Source: Hymenobacter aerophilus DSM 13606 | GTDB lineage: Bacteria > Bacteroidota > Bacteroidia > Cytophagales > Hymenobacteraceae | Direction of reading: 5' to 3' | DNA: 64,000 nt | NCBI RefSeq assembly: GCF_000382225.1 | Contig: NZ_KB907808.1 | Span: 94,091-158,090, forward strand | Part shown: one piece after another, positions 20,278 through 29,100 of the stretch | How positions within the stretch are numbered: position 1 is the stretch's first letter | Layout: every line of letters starts with the position of its first letter | Notes under the pieces: generated by a model | What the model was told of the DNA's origin: nothing | The model's database searches: none | The model's input: only the letters and a program-made list of their open reading frames with translations | Program-made: the position numbers and the translations under genes

Positions 20278-21669
20278 TTAGCCTTTATAAAACAGCCACT
20301 TCGATAGCTCGCCGTAGGTGATTTTCTTGCCGTACATGAGCACGCCCACGCGGTAGATGCGCGCCGCTATCCAGACGGTGAAGATGAAACCCGCAATCAG
20401 CAGCACAATGGAGAGGGCCAGCTGCCACACCGGCACCCCGAACGGCAGCCGGATAACCATGGCAATGGGCGAGGTAAACGGAATCATCGACATCCAGAAA
20501 GCCACCGGCCCGTCGGGGTTGCGCAGAATCACGCTCACGCCGATAATGTAGCTTAGAATCAGCGGCATGGTAATCGGAAACATGAACTGCTGGGTGTCGG
20601 TCTGGTCGTCGACGGCCGCCCCGATGGCCCCGAACAGCGCCCCGTAGAGCAGGTAGCCGCCCAAAAAGTAAATCACGAAGCCGACGGCAATCATGCCCAG
20701 CGGCAGCCCGCGCAGGGCTTTGAATACGCTGAACCGCTCCGATACGGCGGCGGCCGGGTCGGCAGAAGTCGCGGCGGCGTTGTCGGCGCTGGCTACTTCG
20801 GCGCCGCCCATCACTTTGGCGGCCCGCTCGGTGCCGCCGGGGTTGGCGGCGGTTTCGGTTTTGGCCGTGGCGGCCAGCTTGTCGGCAAACACGGCCGTAA
20901 CCACCGAGGTGGCTCCTACCGACAGGATGCCCCAGAGCAGGAACTGGGTCAGGCCCACGGCCGCAATGCCCACAATCTTGCCCATCATCATCTCAAACGG
21001 CTTCACCGACGAGAGCATCACCTCCATAATCCGGCTCGACTTCTCCTCGCCCACGCCGCGCATAATCTGCACGCCGTACATGAAAATGAACAGGTAAATC
21101 AGCAGCGCCAGCGCGTAGGCAATGCCCGAGGTGGCCAGGGCGTTGCTGTTTTTCTCCTTGCCGCTTTCGTCGAGGTTGATGCTGTCCACGTCGATGTTGG
21201 TTTTCAGCGCATCCAGCTTTTCCTGCGACAAGCCCGAAGCGCGCATCTTGTCCTCCGAAAACAGCTTGTCGAGGGCGTTTTCCACGGCCTGCTGCTTGCG
21301 GATGCTCACGTTGCCCTTGGCGTAGAGCTGCACGCCCTTGGGGGCCTCCAGGCTCAGGCCGGCCGGCAGGTACAGCAACCCGTCGTCCTCCGATTTGAGG
21401 TAGTCCTTTTTCACCGTTTCCAGCGTGCCCTGCACGGGCTTGAACAGCATCTGCTTGGTCGAAACGAGCCGGGCGCCCAGGTTTTGCCCGCTGGTATCGA
21501 GCACCTGCACCACTTCCTGGGTGTCGTTGTCGGAAGTGGCAATCTTGACGATGAAGAAGCCGAACGCGGCCACAATCAGCGGCACGAGCAGCGTCATAAT
21601 CAGGAAGCTGCGCTTTTTTACCCGGGTCAGGTATTCGCGCTGGGCAATGAGCCAGAAGTTGGAAGGCAT
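20278..21669 (-). CDS. ABC-2 type transporter permease (NatB-like)
   Basis: 463 residues from the ATG at 21669; an upstream GTG in the same frame lies in repeat sequence and is rejected. One N-terminal helix (about 20-42) leads into a large extracytoplasmic domain, followed by about six C-terminal helices. The cytoplasmic loop GVGEEKSSRIMEVMLSSVKP is the ABC-2/NatB signature. A 60-residue Ala-rich insertion (roughly 270-330) lies between helices. With the ATPase gene 214 bases upstream it forms an exporter; the substrate (Na+, drug or lipid) is unknown. Confidence 0.92.
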   Translation of the reverse strand: MPSNFWLIAQREYLTRVKKRSFLIMTLLVPLIVAAFGFFIVKIATSDNDTQEVVQVLDTSGQNLGARLVSTKQMLFKPVQGTLETVKKDYLKSEDDGLLYLPAGLSLEAPKGVQLYAKGNVSIRKQQAVENALDKLFSEDKMRASGLSQEKLDALKTNIDVDSINLDESGKEKNSNALATSGIAYALALLIYLFIFMYGVQIMRGVGEEKSSRIMEVMLSSVKPFEMMMGKIVGIAAVGLTQFLLWGILSVGATSVVTAVFADKLAATAKTETAANPGGTERAAKVMGGAEVASADNAAATSADPAAAVSERFSVFKALRGLPLGMIAVGFVIYFLGGYLLYGALFGAIGAAVDDQTDTQQFMFPITMPLILSYIIGVSVILRNPDGPVAFWMSMIPFTSPIAMVIRLPFGVPVWQLALSIVLLIAGFIFTVWIAARIYRVGVLMYGKKITYGELSKWLFYKG

Positions 21670-21728
21670 AGTTTGGAGAGTGTGGGGGCTAAAATTAATG
21701 CGCGCTTTTGGGAGCCGGGTCGTTCTTG

Positions 21729-21867
21729 CGTCGCGCCTCACCCCCCGGCCCCCTCTCCGAAAAAGGAGAGGGGGTGCGTTCGACGAAACCTACCGGACCG
21801 CTTGTAAGGGCTGCCGTGGCTCCCCCTCTCCTTCTTCGGAGAGGGGGCCGGGGGGTGAGGCGCGACG
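21729..21867. repeat. Palindromic element, CTCACCCCCCGGCCCCCTCTCC family
   Basis: Arms of 30 bases (21729-21758 and 21838-21867) are exact reverse complements. Two further small hairpins lie inside each end (CTCTCC with GGAGAG). It is 139 bases long and sits between the ATPase and permease genes of one transporter, so it is probably transcribed. Similar C-rich palindromes are, to my knowledge, scattered in many bacterial genomes. Confidence 0.93.
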
Positions 21868-21883
21868 TTGAATAGCTAAAGAA

Positions 21884-22822
21884 TCAGACGGCCTCTTCCA
21901 GCAGCGTTTCGGGCATGGTTTCCTTCACCCGGCGGATGAAGATTTCGTTGATGCTCGGAATCAGCTCGCGGAAAGCGTGCACCTCCACGTTGCCGATGAG
22001 GTAGCGCAGCAAATCGTTGGGCGTGGTGCCGGCGTGCAGCCGGATAATGTCGTGGAAGTGGCCGTTTTCGCGCTCATTGTGCTCCAGCACCTCAAAGTCG
22101 GGGTGCATCACCATCAGCCGGCCCTTGCCCTCCACCGAGTAGGTCTGGGTGCGGAAGGCGTCCTTCACGGTGCTCACCGGCCCGTCGAGCACCTTGCGGC
22201 TGCGGTTGATGAGGGCGATGTTGTCGCACATTTCCTCCACCGATTCCATGCGGTGCGTGGCCAGGATGATGGTCGCGCCCTTGTCGCGCAGGGCCAGGAT
22301 TTCGTCCTTGATGAGGTTGGCGTTGATGGGGTCGAAACCCGAAAACGGCTCGTCGAGGATGATGATGCTGGGCTCGTGGAGCACGGTGGCAATAAACTGC
22401 ACCTTCTGCTGCATGCCCTTGCTCAGGTCTTCCACATTCTTCTCCACCCAGGGCGTCAGGTCGAAGCGCTGCACCCAGGCCTTGATGCGCTGGGTGGCAT
22501 CGGTGCGGCTCAGCCCTTTGAGGCGGGCCAGGTACAGCAGTTGCTCGCCCACTTTCATCTTCTTGTACAAGCCGCGCTCCTCGGGCAGGTAGCCGATTTC
22601 GCCGATGTGCTTGGGGGCCAGCTTCTCGCCCCGGATGCGGATTTCGCCCGCGTCGGCGCCGGTTATCTGGGTAATGATGCGGATGAGCGAGGTTTTGCCG
22701 GCGCCGTTGGGCCCGAGCAGGCCGTAAATGCTCCGGTCCGGAATTTCCAGGCTCACATCGTTCAGGGCGACGTGCTCGCCGTAGGTTTTGCGCACGTTCA
22801 GGGCTTCGAGGGCTGGTTGCAT
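21884..22822 (-). CDS. ABC transporter ATP-binding protein (NatA-like)
   Basis: 312 residues. Walker A GPNGAGKTS (residues 36-44), signature LSKGMQQKV, and Walker B IIILDEPFSGFDP are intact, with the H-loop ATHRM. The C-terminal 80 residues are the extension usual in exporters of this group. It energises the ABC-2 permease encoded just downstream, despite the repeat element between them. Confidence 0.95.
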   Translation of the reverse strand: MQPALEALNVRKTYGEHVALNDVSLEIPDRSIYGLLGPNGAGKTSLIRIITQITGADAGEIRIRGEKLAPKHIGEIGYLPEERGLYKKMKVGEQLLYLARLKGLSRTDATQRIKAWVQRFDLTPWVEKNVEDLSKGMQQKVQFIATVLHEPSIIILDEPFSGFDPINANLIKDEILALRDKGATIILATHRMESVEEMCDNIALINRSRKVLDGPVSTVKDAFRTQTYSVEGKGRLMVMHPDFEVLEHNERENGHFHDIIRLHAGTTPNDLLRYLIGNVEVHAFRELIPSINEIFIRRVKETMPETLLEEAV

Positions 22823-22830
22823 TCTTGTTG

Positions 22831-22862
22831 AGCTGTTCGCTTTTAGCTGAGCGCTGTCAGCT
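22831..22862. repeat. Solo arm of the AGCTGTTAGCT repeat family
   Basis: A 32-base unit beginning AGCTGTTCGCTTTTAGCTGA and ending GTCAGCT. It has the same length and spacing of AGCT and TAGCT words as the paired arms at 25513-25692 and 31377-31568, with more mismatches. It lies just upstream of the ATPase gene. Confidence 0.6.
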
Positions 22863-22959
22863 GATGTTCAGGAGAGCCAATACCCGCGGAAATTTGCGGA
22901 TGCTTAAATGTAGCGTTTTCTGAATTCTTGATTGGACGATTTTCAACCAACAGGCCGCC

Positions 22960-23598
22960 TCAGTCCCGCAACTCGCGCAGAGCCGCTTCCAGCTGGTCGA
23001 GGTGGCGGCCGTAGCGGTGCTGATGTTCCTTTCGGCCCACTGCATAGGCGGCATAGAGTAGTGCGGCTAAAGCCACTGTTGCCCCCCCCGCAACTCCCAT
23101 ATGCCAGCCCCAATCGGGGTGAGCCGGAGCTAAGTAGGTCCATATGTGCTTCCAGCGGACTACCATTACTGTTGCCATCAATAGCAGCAGAGCAACTACC
23201 CCTACATAGTCATGCAGGCGCATCAATTGGCGAAACCTGCTAATCCGGCTGTTCAGAAAGTGGTAAAGGTCGTCATGCTGCTGCTCCATTTGGCTAATAA
23301 GTTGCTGGCGCTGATACACAATCATCCCCACCACGCACAATATCAGCAAGATACCCGCCGCGAATAGCTGCATTTTAGTAGAATGCCGAAAGAATATCAA
23401 TGCATCAAAAACGATTAATACTATTCCCATCAGTACCAGCTTCACCTCCCGAGAGGCATTCCTTTTCAGCTTAAACAGTGGATTGGAGGAAGTTTGAGAA
23501 GCGAGCATAGTGCGCAGATTTTGGTCAGAAGAAGTAAAGTCAGTAGACTGGTCAGTGGGCTGGTCCTGCCAGCGGCTCCGAAAATCGTCGAGTTCCAT
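22960..23598 (-). CDS. Membrane protein translationally coupled to an ECF sigma factor
   Basis: 212 residues from the ATG at 23598. The first 55 residues are soluble (MELDDFRSRWQDQP), then hydrophobic segments at about 58-78, 81-100, 130-150 and 163-185, and a charged C-terminal helix. The start overlaps the sigma gene stop by one base (TGATG). In this position an anti-sigma factor would be expected; the short N-terminal cytoplasmic part could play that role, but I see no zinc-binding HxxxCxxC motif. Function is not certain. Confidence 0.75.
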   Translation of the reverse strand: MELDDFRSRWQDQPTDQSTDFTSSDQNLRTMLASQTSSNPLFKLKRNASREVKLVLMGIVLIVFDALIFFRHSTKMQLFAAGILLILCVVGMIVYQRQQLISQMEQQHDDLYHFLNSRISRFRQLMRLHDYVGVVALLLLMATVMVVRWKHIWTYLAPAHPDWGWHMGVAGGATVALAALLYAAYAVGRKEHQHRYGRHLDQLEAALRELRD

Positions 23599-24113
23599 CA
23601 GGCGGGTTGGGTTAACAGTTGGCGAAGCTTGTCCTGCACGCGGTGCATTTTCACGCGCACGTTGTTGGGGGTGATGCCGAGGATGTCGGCCATTTCGGCG
23701 TAGGTCTTTTCTTCGAGGTAGAGCAGTACGAAAGCCTTTTCGACGTCGGAGAGGCGGGCAATGGCCCGGTAGAGCTCGGCCAAGTCGTCGGGGTCGGGGC
23801 CTTCGGGCGGGGGAGCGGGCACTTCGGGCAGGCCGTCGGGGCCGGGCAGGCGGTCGGCGGCGGGGCGGCGGGTGCGGCGGCGCAGGTCCGATATAGCCAC
23901 GTTCAGCGCCACCCGATACAGCCAGGTGCCCACCTGCACCTCGGGCCGGGCCTCGTAGCGCGGCCACGCCCGCCACAGCTGCAGCACGATTTCCTGGTAC
24001 AAATCCTGCCGGTCGTCGGCATCGGCGCAGTACAGGCGCGCCGCCCGCCGCAGCCGCGGCTGGTGGGCATTCAGCATTTCCAGGAATTCCGGTGCAAGCG
24101 GGGCAGATGCCAT
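23598..24113 (-). CDS. ECF-type RNA polymerase sigma factor
   Basis: 171 residues with region 2 (QDLYQEIVLQLWRAWPRYE and GTWLYRVALNVAISDLRR, roughly 36-79) and region 4 (VEKAFVLLYLEEKTYAEMADILGITPNNVRVKMHRVQDKL, about 125-165). The linker is Pro/Gly-rich. It directs RNA polymerase to a regulon not identifiable here. The coupled membrane protein downstream is the natural candidate for its regulator. ECF operons often autoregulate, but I could not identify a matching promoter upstream. Confidence 0.95.
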   Translation of the reverse strand: MASAPLAPEFLEMLNAHQPRLRRAARLYCADADDRQDLYQEIVLQLWRAWPRYEARPEVQVGTWLYRVALNVAISDLRRRTRRPAADRLPGPDGLPEVPAPPPEGPDPDDLAELYRAIARLSDVEKAFVLLYLEEKTYAEMADILGITPNNVRVKMHRVQDKLRQLLTQPA

Positions 24114-24179
24114 CAGGAGAACATTTGTAGCCTATATCGGCCGTTTCCCATCAGCATTACAAGCAGCGCTGAAAAATTT

Positions 24180-24265
24180 CTCACCGAGGCGCGCCGAGGG
24201 AGGCGCGGTGGCTAAAAGGAGGTTCTCGCTTTACCGCCGCGCATCCCTCGGCGCCCCTCGGCCAG
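24180..24265. repeat. Imperfect palindrome, CCGAGGCGCGCCGAGGGAGG
   Basis: Arms at 24180-24212 and 24233-24265 are inverted and match at most positions (core TCCCTCGGCGC / GCGCCGAGGGA). The loop is about 20 bases. It lies between the sigma gene and dnaJ. Confidence 0.75.
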
Positions 24266-24303
24266 AAAACAAAAACGCCCACCCCCAAAAAGGGGCGGGC
24301 GTT
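24264..24303 (-). terminator. Rho-independent terminator after dnaJ
   Basis: Read on the minus strand, a 12-base-pair stem AACGCCCGCCCC / GGGGTGGGCGTT with one wobble and a five-T loop is followed by TTTGTTTT. It lies about 55 bases beyond the dnaJ stop. Confidence 0.88.
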
Positions 24304-24358
24304 AGCAGGCTATACGAATCTGCGAAATCAGCGGAAGAATCAGCAGAAATCTGTGATT

Positions 24359-25504
24359 CTACGCGAAGTACTCCTTCACTTTCTCGAAGAAGCCCTTCTC
24401 GTTTTTGCCGGGGCTGGGCACGAAATTGCGGGAGTCGCGCAGCTTTTCGAGCAGCTCGCGCTCCTCTCCGCTCACGCTCTTGGGGGTCCAGACGTTGAGG
24501 TGGATGAGCTGGTCGCCGCGGCCATAGCCGTTGATGTCTTTGATGCCCTTGCCGCGCAGGCGCAGGATTTTGCCCGGCTGGGTGCCCGGCTCCACCTTAA
24601 TCTTCACCTTGCCCTCAATAGTCGGCACTTCGATGTTGGAGCCCAGGGCGGCATCCACGAACGAGATGTACTGCTCGAACATGATGTTGTTGCCCTCGCG
24701 GCGTAGCAGCTCGTGCGGCTCCTCCTCAATCTGGATGAGCAGGTCGCCGGGCACGCCACCGCGCTCGGGGTAGTTGCCCTTGCCGGTCATGCTCAGCTGC
24801 ATGCCTTCGGCCACGCCGGCCGGAATGTTGATGGGAATAACTTCCTCGTGCAACTGGCGGCCGTCGCCCTTGCACACGTCGCAGGTGCTGGTTACCACCT
24901 TGCCCTCGCCCTCGCAGGTGGGGCAGGTGCTGGCGCTCACCATCTGGCCGAGCATGGTGTTCACCACGCGCTTCACCTGGCCCTGGCCCTGGCAGGTCTG
25001 GCAGGTTTTCAGGTCGGTACCGTTTTTGGCGCCGGTGCCCGAGCACGGCTCGCAGGCCACGTAGCGCTTCACCTTGATTTTCTTCTCGACGCCGTTGGCG
25101 ACTTCCTCTAAGTCGAGCTTGAGCTTGATGCGCAGGTTGGAACCCTTGCGCACGCGCCGCCCGGCCTGCTGGCCGCGGCCGCCCCCACCAAAGAAGCTCT
25201 CGAAGCCCCCGCCGCCGAAAATGTCGCCGAACTGGCTGAAGATGTCCTCCATGTTCTGGGGGCCACCGCCGCCACCGCCCATGCCCTGGTGGCCGTAACG
25301 GTCGTAACGGGCACGCTTCTGCTCGTCGCTGAGCACCTCGTAGGCCTCAGCGGCTTCCTTGAACTTGTCCTCGGCCGTCGGGTCGTCGGGGTTTTTGTCG
25401 GGGTGGTATTTGATGGCCACCTTGCGGTAGGCCTTCTTAATCTCGTCGCCCGCCGCGTTTTTGGCCACGCTCAGCACTTCGTAATAATCTCGCTTCGTTG
25501 CCAT
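24359..25504 (-). CDS. dnaJ: Chaperone protein DnaJ
   Basis: 381 residues. J domain with HPD in KYHPDKN (about 32-38), Gly/Phe-rich region (about 73-120), four zinc-binding CxxCxGxG repeats ([32 protein letters not shown]) and the C-terminal substrate-binding domains. It stimulates DnaK ATPase and hands over unfolded clients. grpE lies 194 bases upstream on the same strand, separated by an AGCT-type palindrome, so transcription from grpE through dnaJ is likely. dnaK is elsewhere. Confidence 0.97.
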   Translation of the reverse strand: MATKRDYYEVLSVAKNAAGDEIKKAYRKVAIKYHPDKNPDDPTAEDKFKEAAEAYEVLSDEQKRARYDRYGHQGMGGGGGGPQNMEDIFSQFGDIFGGGGFESFFGGGGRGQQAGRRVRKGSNLRIKLKLDLEEVANGVEKKIKVKRYVACEPCSGTGAKNGTDLKTCQTCQGQGQVKRVVNTMLGQMVSASTCPTCEGEGKVVTSTCDVCKGDGRQLHEEVIPINIPAGVAEGMQLSMTGKGNYPERGGVPGDLLIQIEEEPHELLRREGNNIMFEQYISFVDAALGSNIEVPTIEGKVKIKVEPGTQPGKILRLRGKGIKDINGYGRGDQLIHLNVWTPKSVSGEERELLEKLRDSRNFVPSPGKNEKGFFEKVKEYFA

Positions 25505-25512
25505 GTTTGTTA

Positions 25513-25692
25513 AGCTTTTAGCTGACAGCTACTAGCTGTTAGCTTTTGGTCTGCTTCTCGTCTTCGACTGATGATTAAATCGAAAGCGGCATGTAGTTGT
25601 CCGTGAGCGACTACTCGCTCTTGTTGAGCTCAAGCACGGTCTTTGGTCAAACAGCACGAAAGCTAACAGCTAAAAGCTGCCAGCTAACAGCT
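25513..25692. repeat. Palindromic element with 32-bp AGCT-rich arms, copy A
   Basis: Left arm 25513-25544 and right arm 25661-25692 are reverse complements at 28 of 32 positions. Each arm is built from spaced AGCT and TAGCTGTTAGCT words. The 116-base centre holds no gene. It sits exactly between grpE and dnaJ. A second copy is at 31377-31568. Confidence 0.88.
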
Positions 25693-25698
25693 CAAGTT

Positions 25699-26241
25699 CT
25701 ACTGTCCCAGCACCACTTTGGCGTGGCGCAGCACCTTGTCGCCCAGGTAGTAGCCTTTTTCCACCTCGTCCACCACCTTGCCCTTCAGGTCTTCCGAGGG
25801 GGCCGGAATCTGGGCAATGGCCTCGTGCAGCTCGGGGTCGAAGGCGGTGCCCACGGCATTCATGGGGGTCAGGCCCTTCTGCTCGAGGGTTTTGTTGAGC
25901 TTATTCTGGATGATATCCACGGCCTCACGCACGGTGCCGGCATCCTGGGTATCCTGGGTATGATGGCGGGCCCGGTCGAAATCGTCGAGCACGGGCAGCA
26001 GCACCGCCATCAACTCTTGGTTGGCGCTCTTGAACAGGTCGATGCGCTCCTTGGCGGTGCGGCGCTTGTAGTTCTCGAACTCGGCCGCCTGCCGCAGGTA
26101 CTTGTCCTTGAGGTCGGCCAGTTCGTTGCCACCCGCCGAAGCGCCGGTTTCAGGCGTCGTCTCGTCGGTCGTTTCGCCAGCGGTAGCGGTGGCGGGGTCG
26201 GTCATATTGTCGTCCTGGGGCAGGTTCTGGTCGTCAGCCAT
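25699..26241 (-). CDS. grpE: Nucleotide exchange factor GrpE
   Basis: 180 residues from the ATG at 26241 (MADDQNLP); a GTG 33 bases upstream is less likely. An acidic disordered N-terminus (about 1-45) is followed by the long paired helix (LADLKDKYLRQAAEFENYKRRTAKER) and the beta domain ending PELHEAIAQIP...GYYLGDKVLRHAKVVLGQ, all characteristic of the family. It releases ADP from DnaK. It stands directly upstream of dnaJ. Confidence 0.96.
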   Translation of the reverse strand: MADDQNLPQDDNMTDPATATAGETTDETTPETGASAGGNELADLKDKYLRQAAEFENYKRRTAKERIDLFKSANQELMAVLLPVLDDFDRARHHTQDTQDAGTVREAVDIIQNKLNKTLEQKGLTPMNAVGTAFDPELHEAIAQIPAPSEDLKGKVVDEVEKGYYLGDKVLRHAKVVLGQ

Positions 26242-26350
26242 AGTCGTAAAATATCGTCGGAAAGGGTTTTTCACTGGATTTGGCCTGTAGGCAAGAGCCC
26301 GGCTGCAAGCAATAGGCCAAAGCGGTTTTTGCTGTCAGGTTGGCACAAAC

Positions 26351-26391
26351 AACGGGCCGGGCGCCGGACTCGTTCCAGCACCCGGCCCGTT
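26351..26391 (-). terminator. Hairpin terminator after obgE
   Basis: An 11-base-pair GC-rich stem (AACGGGCCGGG with CCCGGCCCGTT) with a 19-base loop. It follows the obgE stop by about 25 bases on the minus strand. The trailing T run (GTTTG) is short, so it is weaker than the others. Confidence 0.7.
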
Positions 26392-26415
26392 GTTTGGCTC
26401 TTCGCTACCGGCGAA

Positions 26416-27411
26416 TTACTCCGCGTGCAGCGCCTTCCAGATCATATCCTTCAGCGGCTGGATATTCTTGTTGGTCAGGCTGGAAATGAAGATGGTGGGC
26501 AGGTCGGTGGGCAGCGTGGCCCGGATTTCGGCCTCCAGCTCGTCGTCGAGCATATCCGATTTGCTGATAGCCAGCAGACGGCGCTTGTCCAGCAACTCGG
26601 GGTTGAACTGCTCCAGCTCGCTGAGCAGCACCCGGTACTCGGCGTTGATGTCGGGCGAGTCGCAGCTGATCATAAACAGCAAAATGGAGTTGCGCTCGAC
26701 GTGGCGTAGGAAGCGGTGGCCCAGGCCCTTGCCCTCGGCCGCGCCCTCGATAATGCCCGGAATATCGGCCATCACAAACGACTTGTAGTCGCGGTAGGCC
26801 ACCACGCCCAGGTTGGGCGTGAGGGTGGTGAAGGCGTAATCGGCAATTTTGGGCGTGGCGGCCGACACGACGGATAGCAGCGTGCTTTTGCCCGCGTTCG
26901 GGAAGCCCACCAGGCCCACGTCGGCCAGCAGCTTGAGCTCCAGAATCACCCACTCGTCAATGCCATCCTCGCCGGGCTGGGCGTACTGGGGGGCCTGATT
27001 GGTGGCCGACTTGAAGTGGTCGTTGCCCCAGCCACCGCGGCCGCCGGGCGTCAGAATCAGGCGCTGGCCATCCTCGGTAATTTCAAGCTTCTTCTCGCCG
27101 GTTTCGGCGTCGCGGGCCACGGTGCCCAGGGGCACCTGGATGATGATATCCTGGCCCTGCTTGCCGGAGCGCAGGTTTTCGCCGCCGCCTTCGCCGGCTT
27201 CGGCAATCAGGTGTTTCTTGTACTGCAGGTGCAGCAGCGTCCAGAGCTGGGAGCTGCCTTCGAGGATGATGTGGCCGCCGCGGCCGCCGTCGCCGCCGTC
27301 GGGGCCGCCGTTGGGCAGGCCTTTGGCCCGGAAGAAGTGGTGCGAGCCCGCCCCGCCCCTACCCGAGCGGCAGTTGATTTTAACGTAGTCGATGAAGTTA
27401 TTGGAAGCCAA
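26416..27411 (-). CDS. obgE: GTPase Obg/CgtA
   Basis: 331 residues. The glycine-rich Obg domain ([22 protein letters not shown]) occupies about 1-158. The G domain follows with GFPNAGKST (G1), DIPGII (G3) and a SKSD-type G4. It stops after the G domain and has no OCT extension, as is common in this phylum. It acts in 50S ribosome maturation and stress control. The first codon is TTG; there is no in-frame ATG upstream before a stop, and the conserved N-terminus ([14 protein letters not shown]) begins here. Confidence 0.96.
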   Translation of the reverse strand: MASNNFIDYVKINCRSGRGGAGSHHFFRAKGLPNGGPDGGDGGRGGHIILEGSSQLWTLLHLQYKKHLIAEAGEGGGENLRSGKQGQDIIIQVPLGTVARDAETGEKKLEITEDGQRLILTPGGRGGWGNDHFKSATNQAPQYAQPGEDGIDEWVILELKLLADVGLVGFPNAGKSTLLSVVSAATPKIADYAFTTLTPNLGVVAYRDYKSFVMADIPGIIEGAAEGKGLGHRFLRHVERNSILLFMISCDSPDINAEYRVLLSELEQFNPELLDKRRLLAISKSDMLDDELEAEIRATLPTDLPTIFISSLTNKNIQPLKDMIWKALHAE

Positions 27412-27419
27412 GGTGTTTT

Positions 27420-27451
27420 AATTAAGAATTAAGAATTAAGAATTAAGAATT
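27420..27451. repeat. Tandem heptamer AATTAAG
   Basis: Four full copies and a partial copy of AATTAAG lie immediately upstream of obgE. It is an AT-rich slip-prone tract in an otherwise GC-rich region. It could tune transcription by length change, but nothing here proves it. Confidence 0.85.
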
Positions 27452-27490
27452 GACTCATTCTTGCCTCTTGTTTCTTAATTGGTTGAGAAT

Positions 27491-27597
27491 GAAACCCCCT
27501 GTCATCCTGAGCGGAGCGAAGGACCTATACAGAAGCTATTGTTTGATGCTAGCTTCTATATAGGTCCTTCGCTCCGCTCAGGATGACAGGGGGTTTC
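27491..27597. repeat. Long palindrome, GTCATCCTGAGC family
   Basis: Arms of about 48 bases (27491-27538 and 27550-27597) match with a single mismatch around an 11-base loop. The core reads GTCATCCTGAGCGGAGCGAAG then GACCTATA. It separates obgE from adk. Confidence 0.95.
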
Positions 27598-27627
27598 GGA
27601 AGCTGCTCTATTTCAACAGCCGCAAAG

Positions 27628-28251
27628 TTACGCTTTTACTTCCTTGGTGGCCTGCTGGCTTCCTTCGGAAACCGCCGACTGATGCTGGTCGAGGATGGCG
27701 CAGATCTGGCCGAAAATATCCTCGATTTCGCCCACGCCGTTCAGGCCGCAAAATTTGTTCTGGGCGGCGTAGTAACCGGCTACCTGGGCGGTTTCGGTGT
27801 TGTACACCGTTACGCGCTTGCGGATTTTCTCCTCGTTCTGGTCGTCGGGGCGGCCCGAGGTTTTGCCGCGCTCCAGCAGGCGTTTCACCAGCTCCTGCTC
27901 CTGCACTTCCAGCGCCACCATGCACGTTACCTTGGTGCCGTGCTCGGCCAGCAGCCGGTCGAGGCTTTCGGCCTGGGGCACGGTGCGCGGGAAGCCGTCG
28001 AAGATGAAGCCCGCCGCCTGCTCGTTCTCTTTCAGGGCCGAGCCAATCATGCCAATTACCACTTCATCGGGCACCAGCAGGCCCTCGTCCATGAGCTTTT
28101 TGGCCTGCAGGCCCAGCTCGGTGCCGCGGCTGATCTGGGCGCGCAGCAGGTCGCCAGTCGAGAGGTGCACCAGGTTGTAGCGGGCAATCAGCTTCTGGCT
28201 TTGCGTGCCTTTACCGGCGCCGGGAGGGCCGAAGAGTACAAGATTGAGCAT
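27628..28251 (-). CDS. adk: Adenylate kinase
   Basis: 207 residues from the ATG at 28251. It interconverts AMP plus ATP with two ADP. The P-loop GPPGAGKGT is at 7-15, followed by STGDLLRAQI, GFPRTVPQAE and the LID region GRPDDQNEEKIRKR. The LID is the short type without zinc cysteines. The C-terminal 20 residues (SAVSEGSQQATKEVKA) extend beyond the core. hpt is just upstream on the same strand; the pair forms a small purine-nucleotide group. Confidence 0.96.
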   Translation of the reverse strand: MLNLVLFGPPGAGKGTQSQKLIARYNLVHLSTGDLLRAQISRGTELGLQAKKLMDEGLLVPDEVVIGMIGSALKENEQAAGFIFDGFPRTVPQAESLDRLLAEHGTKVTCMVALEVQEQELVKRLLERGKTSGRPDDQNEEKIRKRVTVYNTETAQVAGYYAAQNKFCGLNGVGEIEDIFGQICAILDQHQSAVSEGSQQATKEVKA

Positions 28252-28371
28252 GAGCAGCGAGGGGTTACGCGGGAAGGGAAAACGGGCGGTTTCTGGAAAT
28301 ATAAGCACGTTACGGCAAACGGCCGGGCAAAGCTACGGCCGAAATCCGGTATCGGAAGGCGGCTGACCGGC

Positions 28372-28911
28372 TTATACGGCCTGGTAGACGTCGGGGTAGT
28401 TGCGGCCCAGCCCGTCGAAATCGAGGCCGTAGCCTACAATGAAGTCGTTGGGGATGCGCAGGCCCACGTAGCGTATGGGCAGCTCGTGGAGCAGGCATTC
28501 GGGCTTGAGAAACAGCGTGGCTACTTCCAGCGAGGCGGGCTGCTGGGCGCCGAGCGTGTCGAGCAACATGCGCATGGTGTGGCCGGTGTCCACGATATCC
28601 TCCACAATCACTACGTGGCGGCCCCGCAGTTCTTCGGTCAGGCCCAGCACTTCTTTGATTTCGCCGCTGCTGCTGGTGCCTTCGTACGAGGCCACCCGGA
28701 TAAAGCACACCTCGCAGGGCAGGCTGATGTGCTTGAGCAAATCGGCGGCGAACATGAACGAGCCGTTGAGCACTACCACAAACAGCAGCTGTCGGCCGGC
28801 GTAATCCTGGTTCAGCTGCCCGGCTACTTCGGCAATAGCCGCCGTCAGCTCCGGGGCCGACAAATAGGGCTTAAACTCTTTGTCGTGCAGCGTAATATGG
28901 TCGGGGTTCAT
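28372..28911 (-). CDS. hpt: Hypoxanthine phosphoribosyltransferase
   Basis: 179 residues from the ATG at 28911 (MNPDHITLHD). The PRPP-binding loop VVIVEDIVDTGHTM is intact, with VLNGSFMFAADLL and the late FIVGYGLDFDGLGRNYPDVY typical of Hpt. It salvages hypoxanthine and guanine. A TACCTTTG box lies 35 bases before this ATG; the alternative GTG start at 28944 would lie at or before the transcription start, which supports the shorter form. Confidence 0.95.
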   Translation of the reverse strand: MNPDHITLHDKEFKPYLSAPELTAAIAEVAGQLNQDYAGRQLLFVVVLNGSFMFAADLLKHISLPCEVCFIRVASYEGTSSSGEIKEVLGLTEELRGRHVVIVEDIVDTGHTMRMLLDTLGAQQPASLEVATLFLKPECLLHELPIRYVGLRIPNDFIVGYGLDFDGLGRNYPDVYQAV

Positions 28912-28946
28912 CCGCTTGAGGTTGGGCCTTGGGTGAATGGGCACCT

Positions 28947-28954
28947 CAAAGGTA
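28947..28954 (-). promoter_or_regulatory. Candidate -7 box TACCTTTG for hpt
   Basis: Perfect TAnnTTTG match on the minus strand, with 35 bases between the box and the hpt ATG at 28911. It helps choose the start codon of hpt. Confidence 0.55.
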
Positions 28955-29000
28955 GAGTTTAGCGCCGGGATGGCAGGAGTCGGGGGCTGAAAAATCCACC

Positions 29001-29089
29001 TGTCATCCTGAGCAGAGCGAAGGACCTATACAGAAGCTGACGTAAGACAATAGCTTCTGTATAGGTCCTTCGCTCTGCTCAGGATGACA
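29001..29089. repeat. Perfect palindrome, GTCATCCTGAGC family
   Basis: Arms of 38 bases (29001-29038 and 29052-29089) are exact reverse complements around a 13-base loop. The core is TGTCATCCTGAGCAGAGCG. It lies between hppA and hpt and differs from the 27491 copy by a few paired changes, so the arms have changed together. Confidence 0.96.
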
Positions 29090-29100
29090 AGTAGTAGTTT

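Noticed and set aside
23599..23976. Long N-terminal extension of the ECF-coupled membrane protein
   Set aside because: This part overlaps the sigma factor gene and reads as Pro/Arg-rich shadow; the ATG at 23598 overlaps the sigma stop as expected for coupling.
27420..27597. CRISPR array
   Set aside because: The repeats are a tandem heptamer and a single palindrome; there are no regularly spaced spacers here or elsewhere, and no cas genes.
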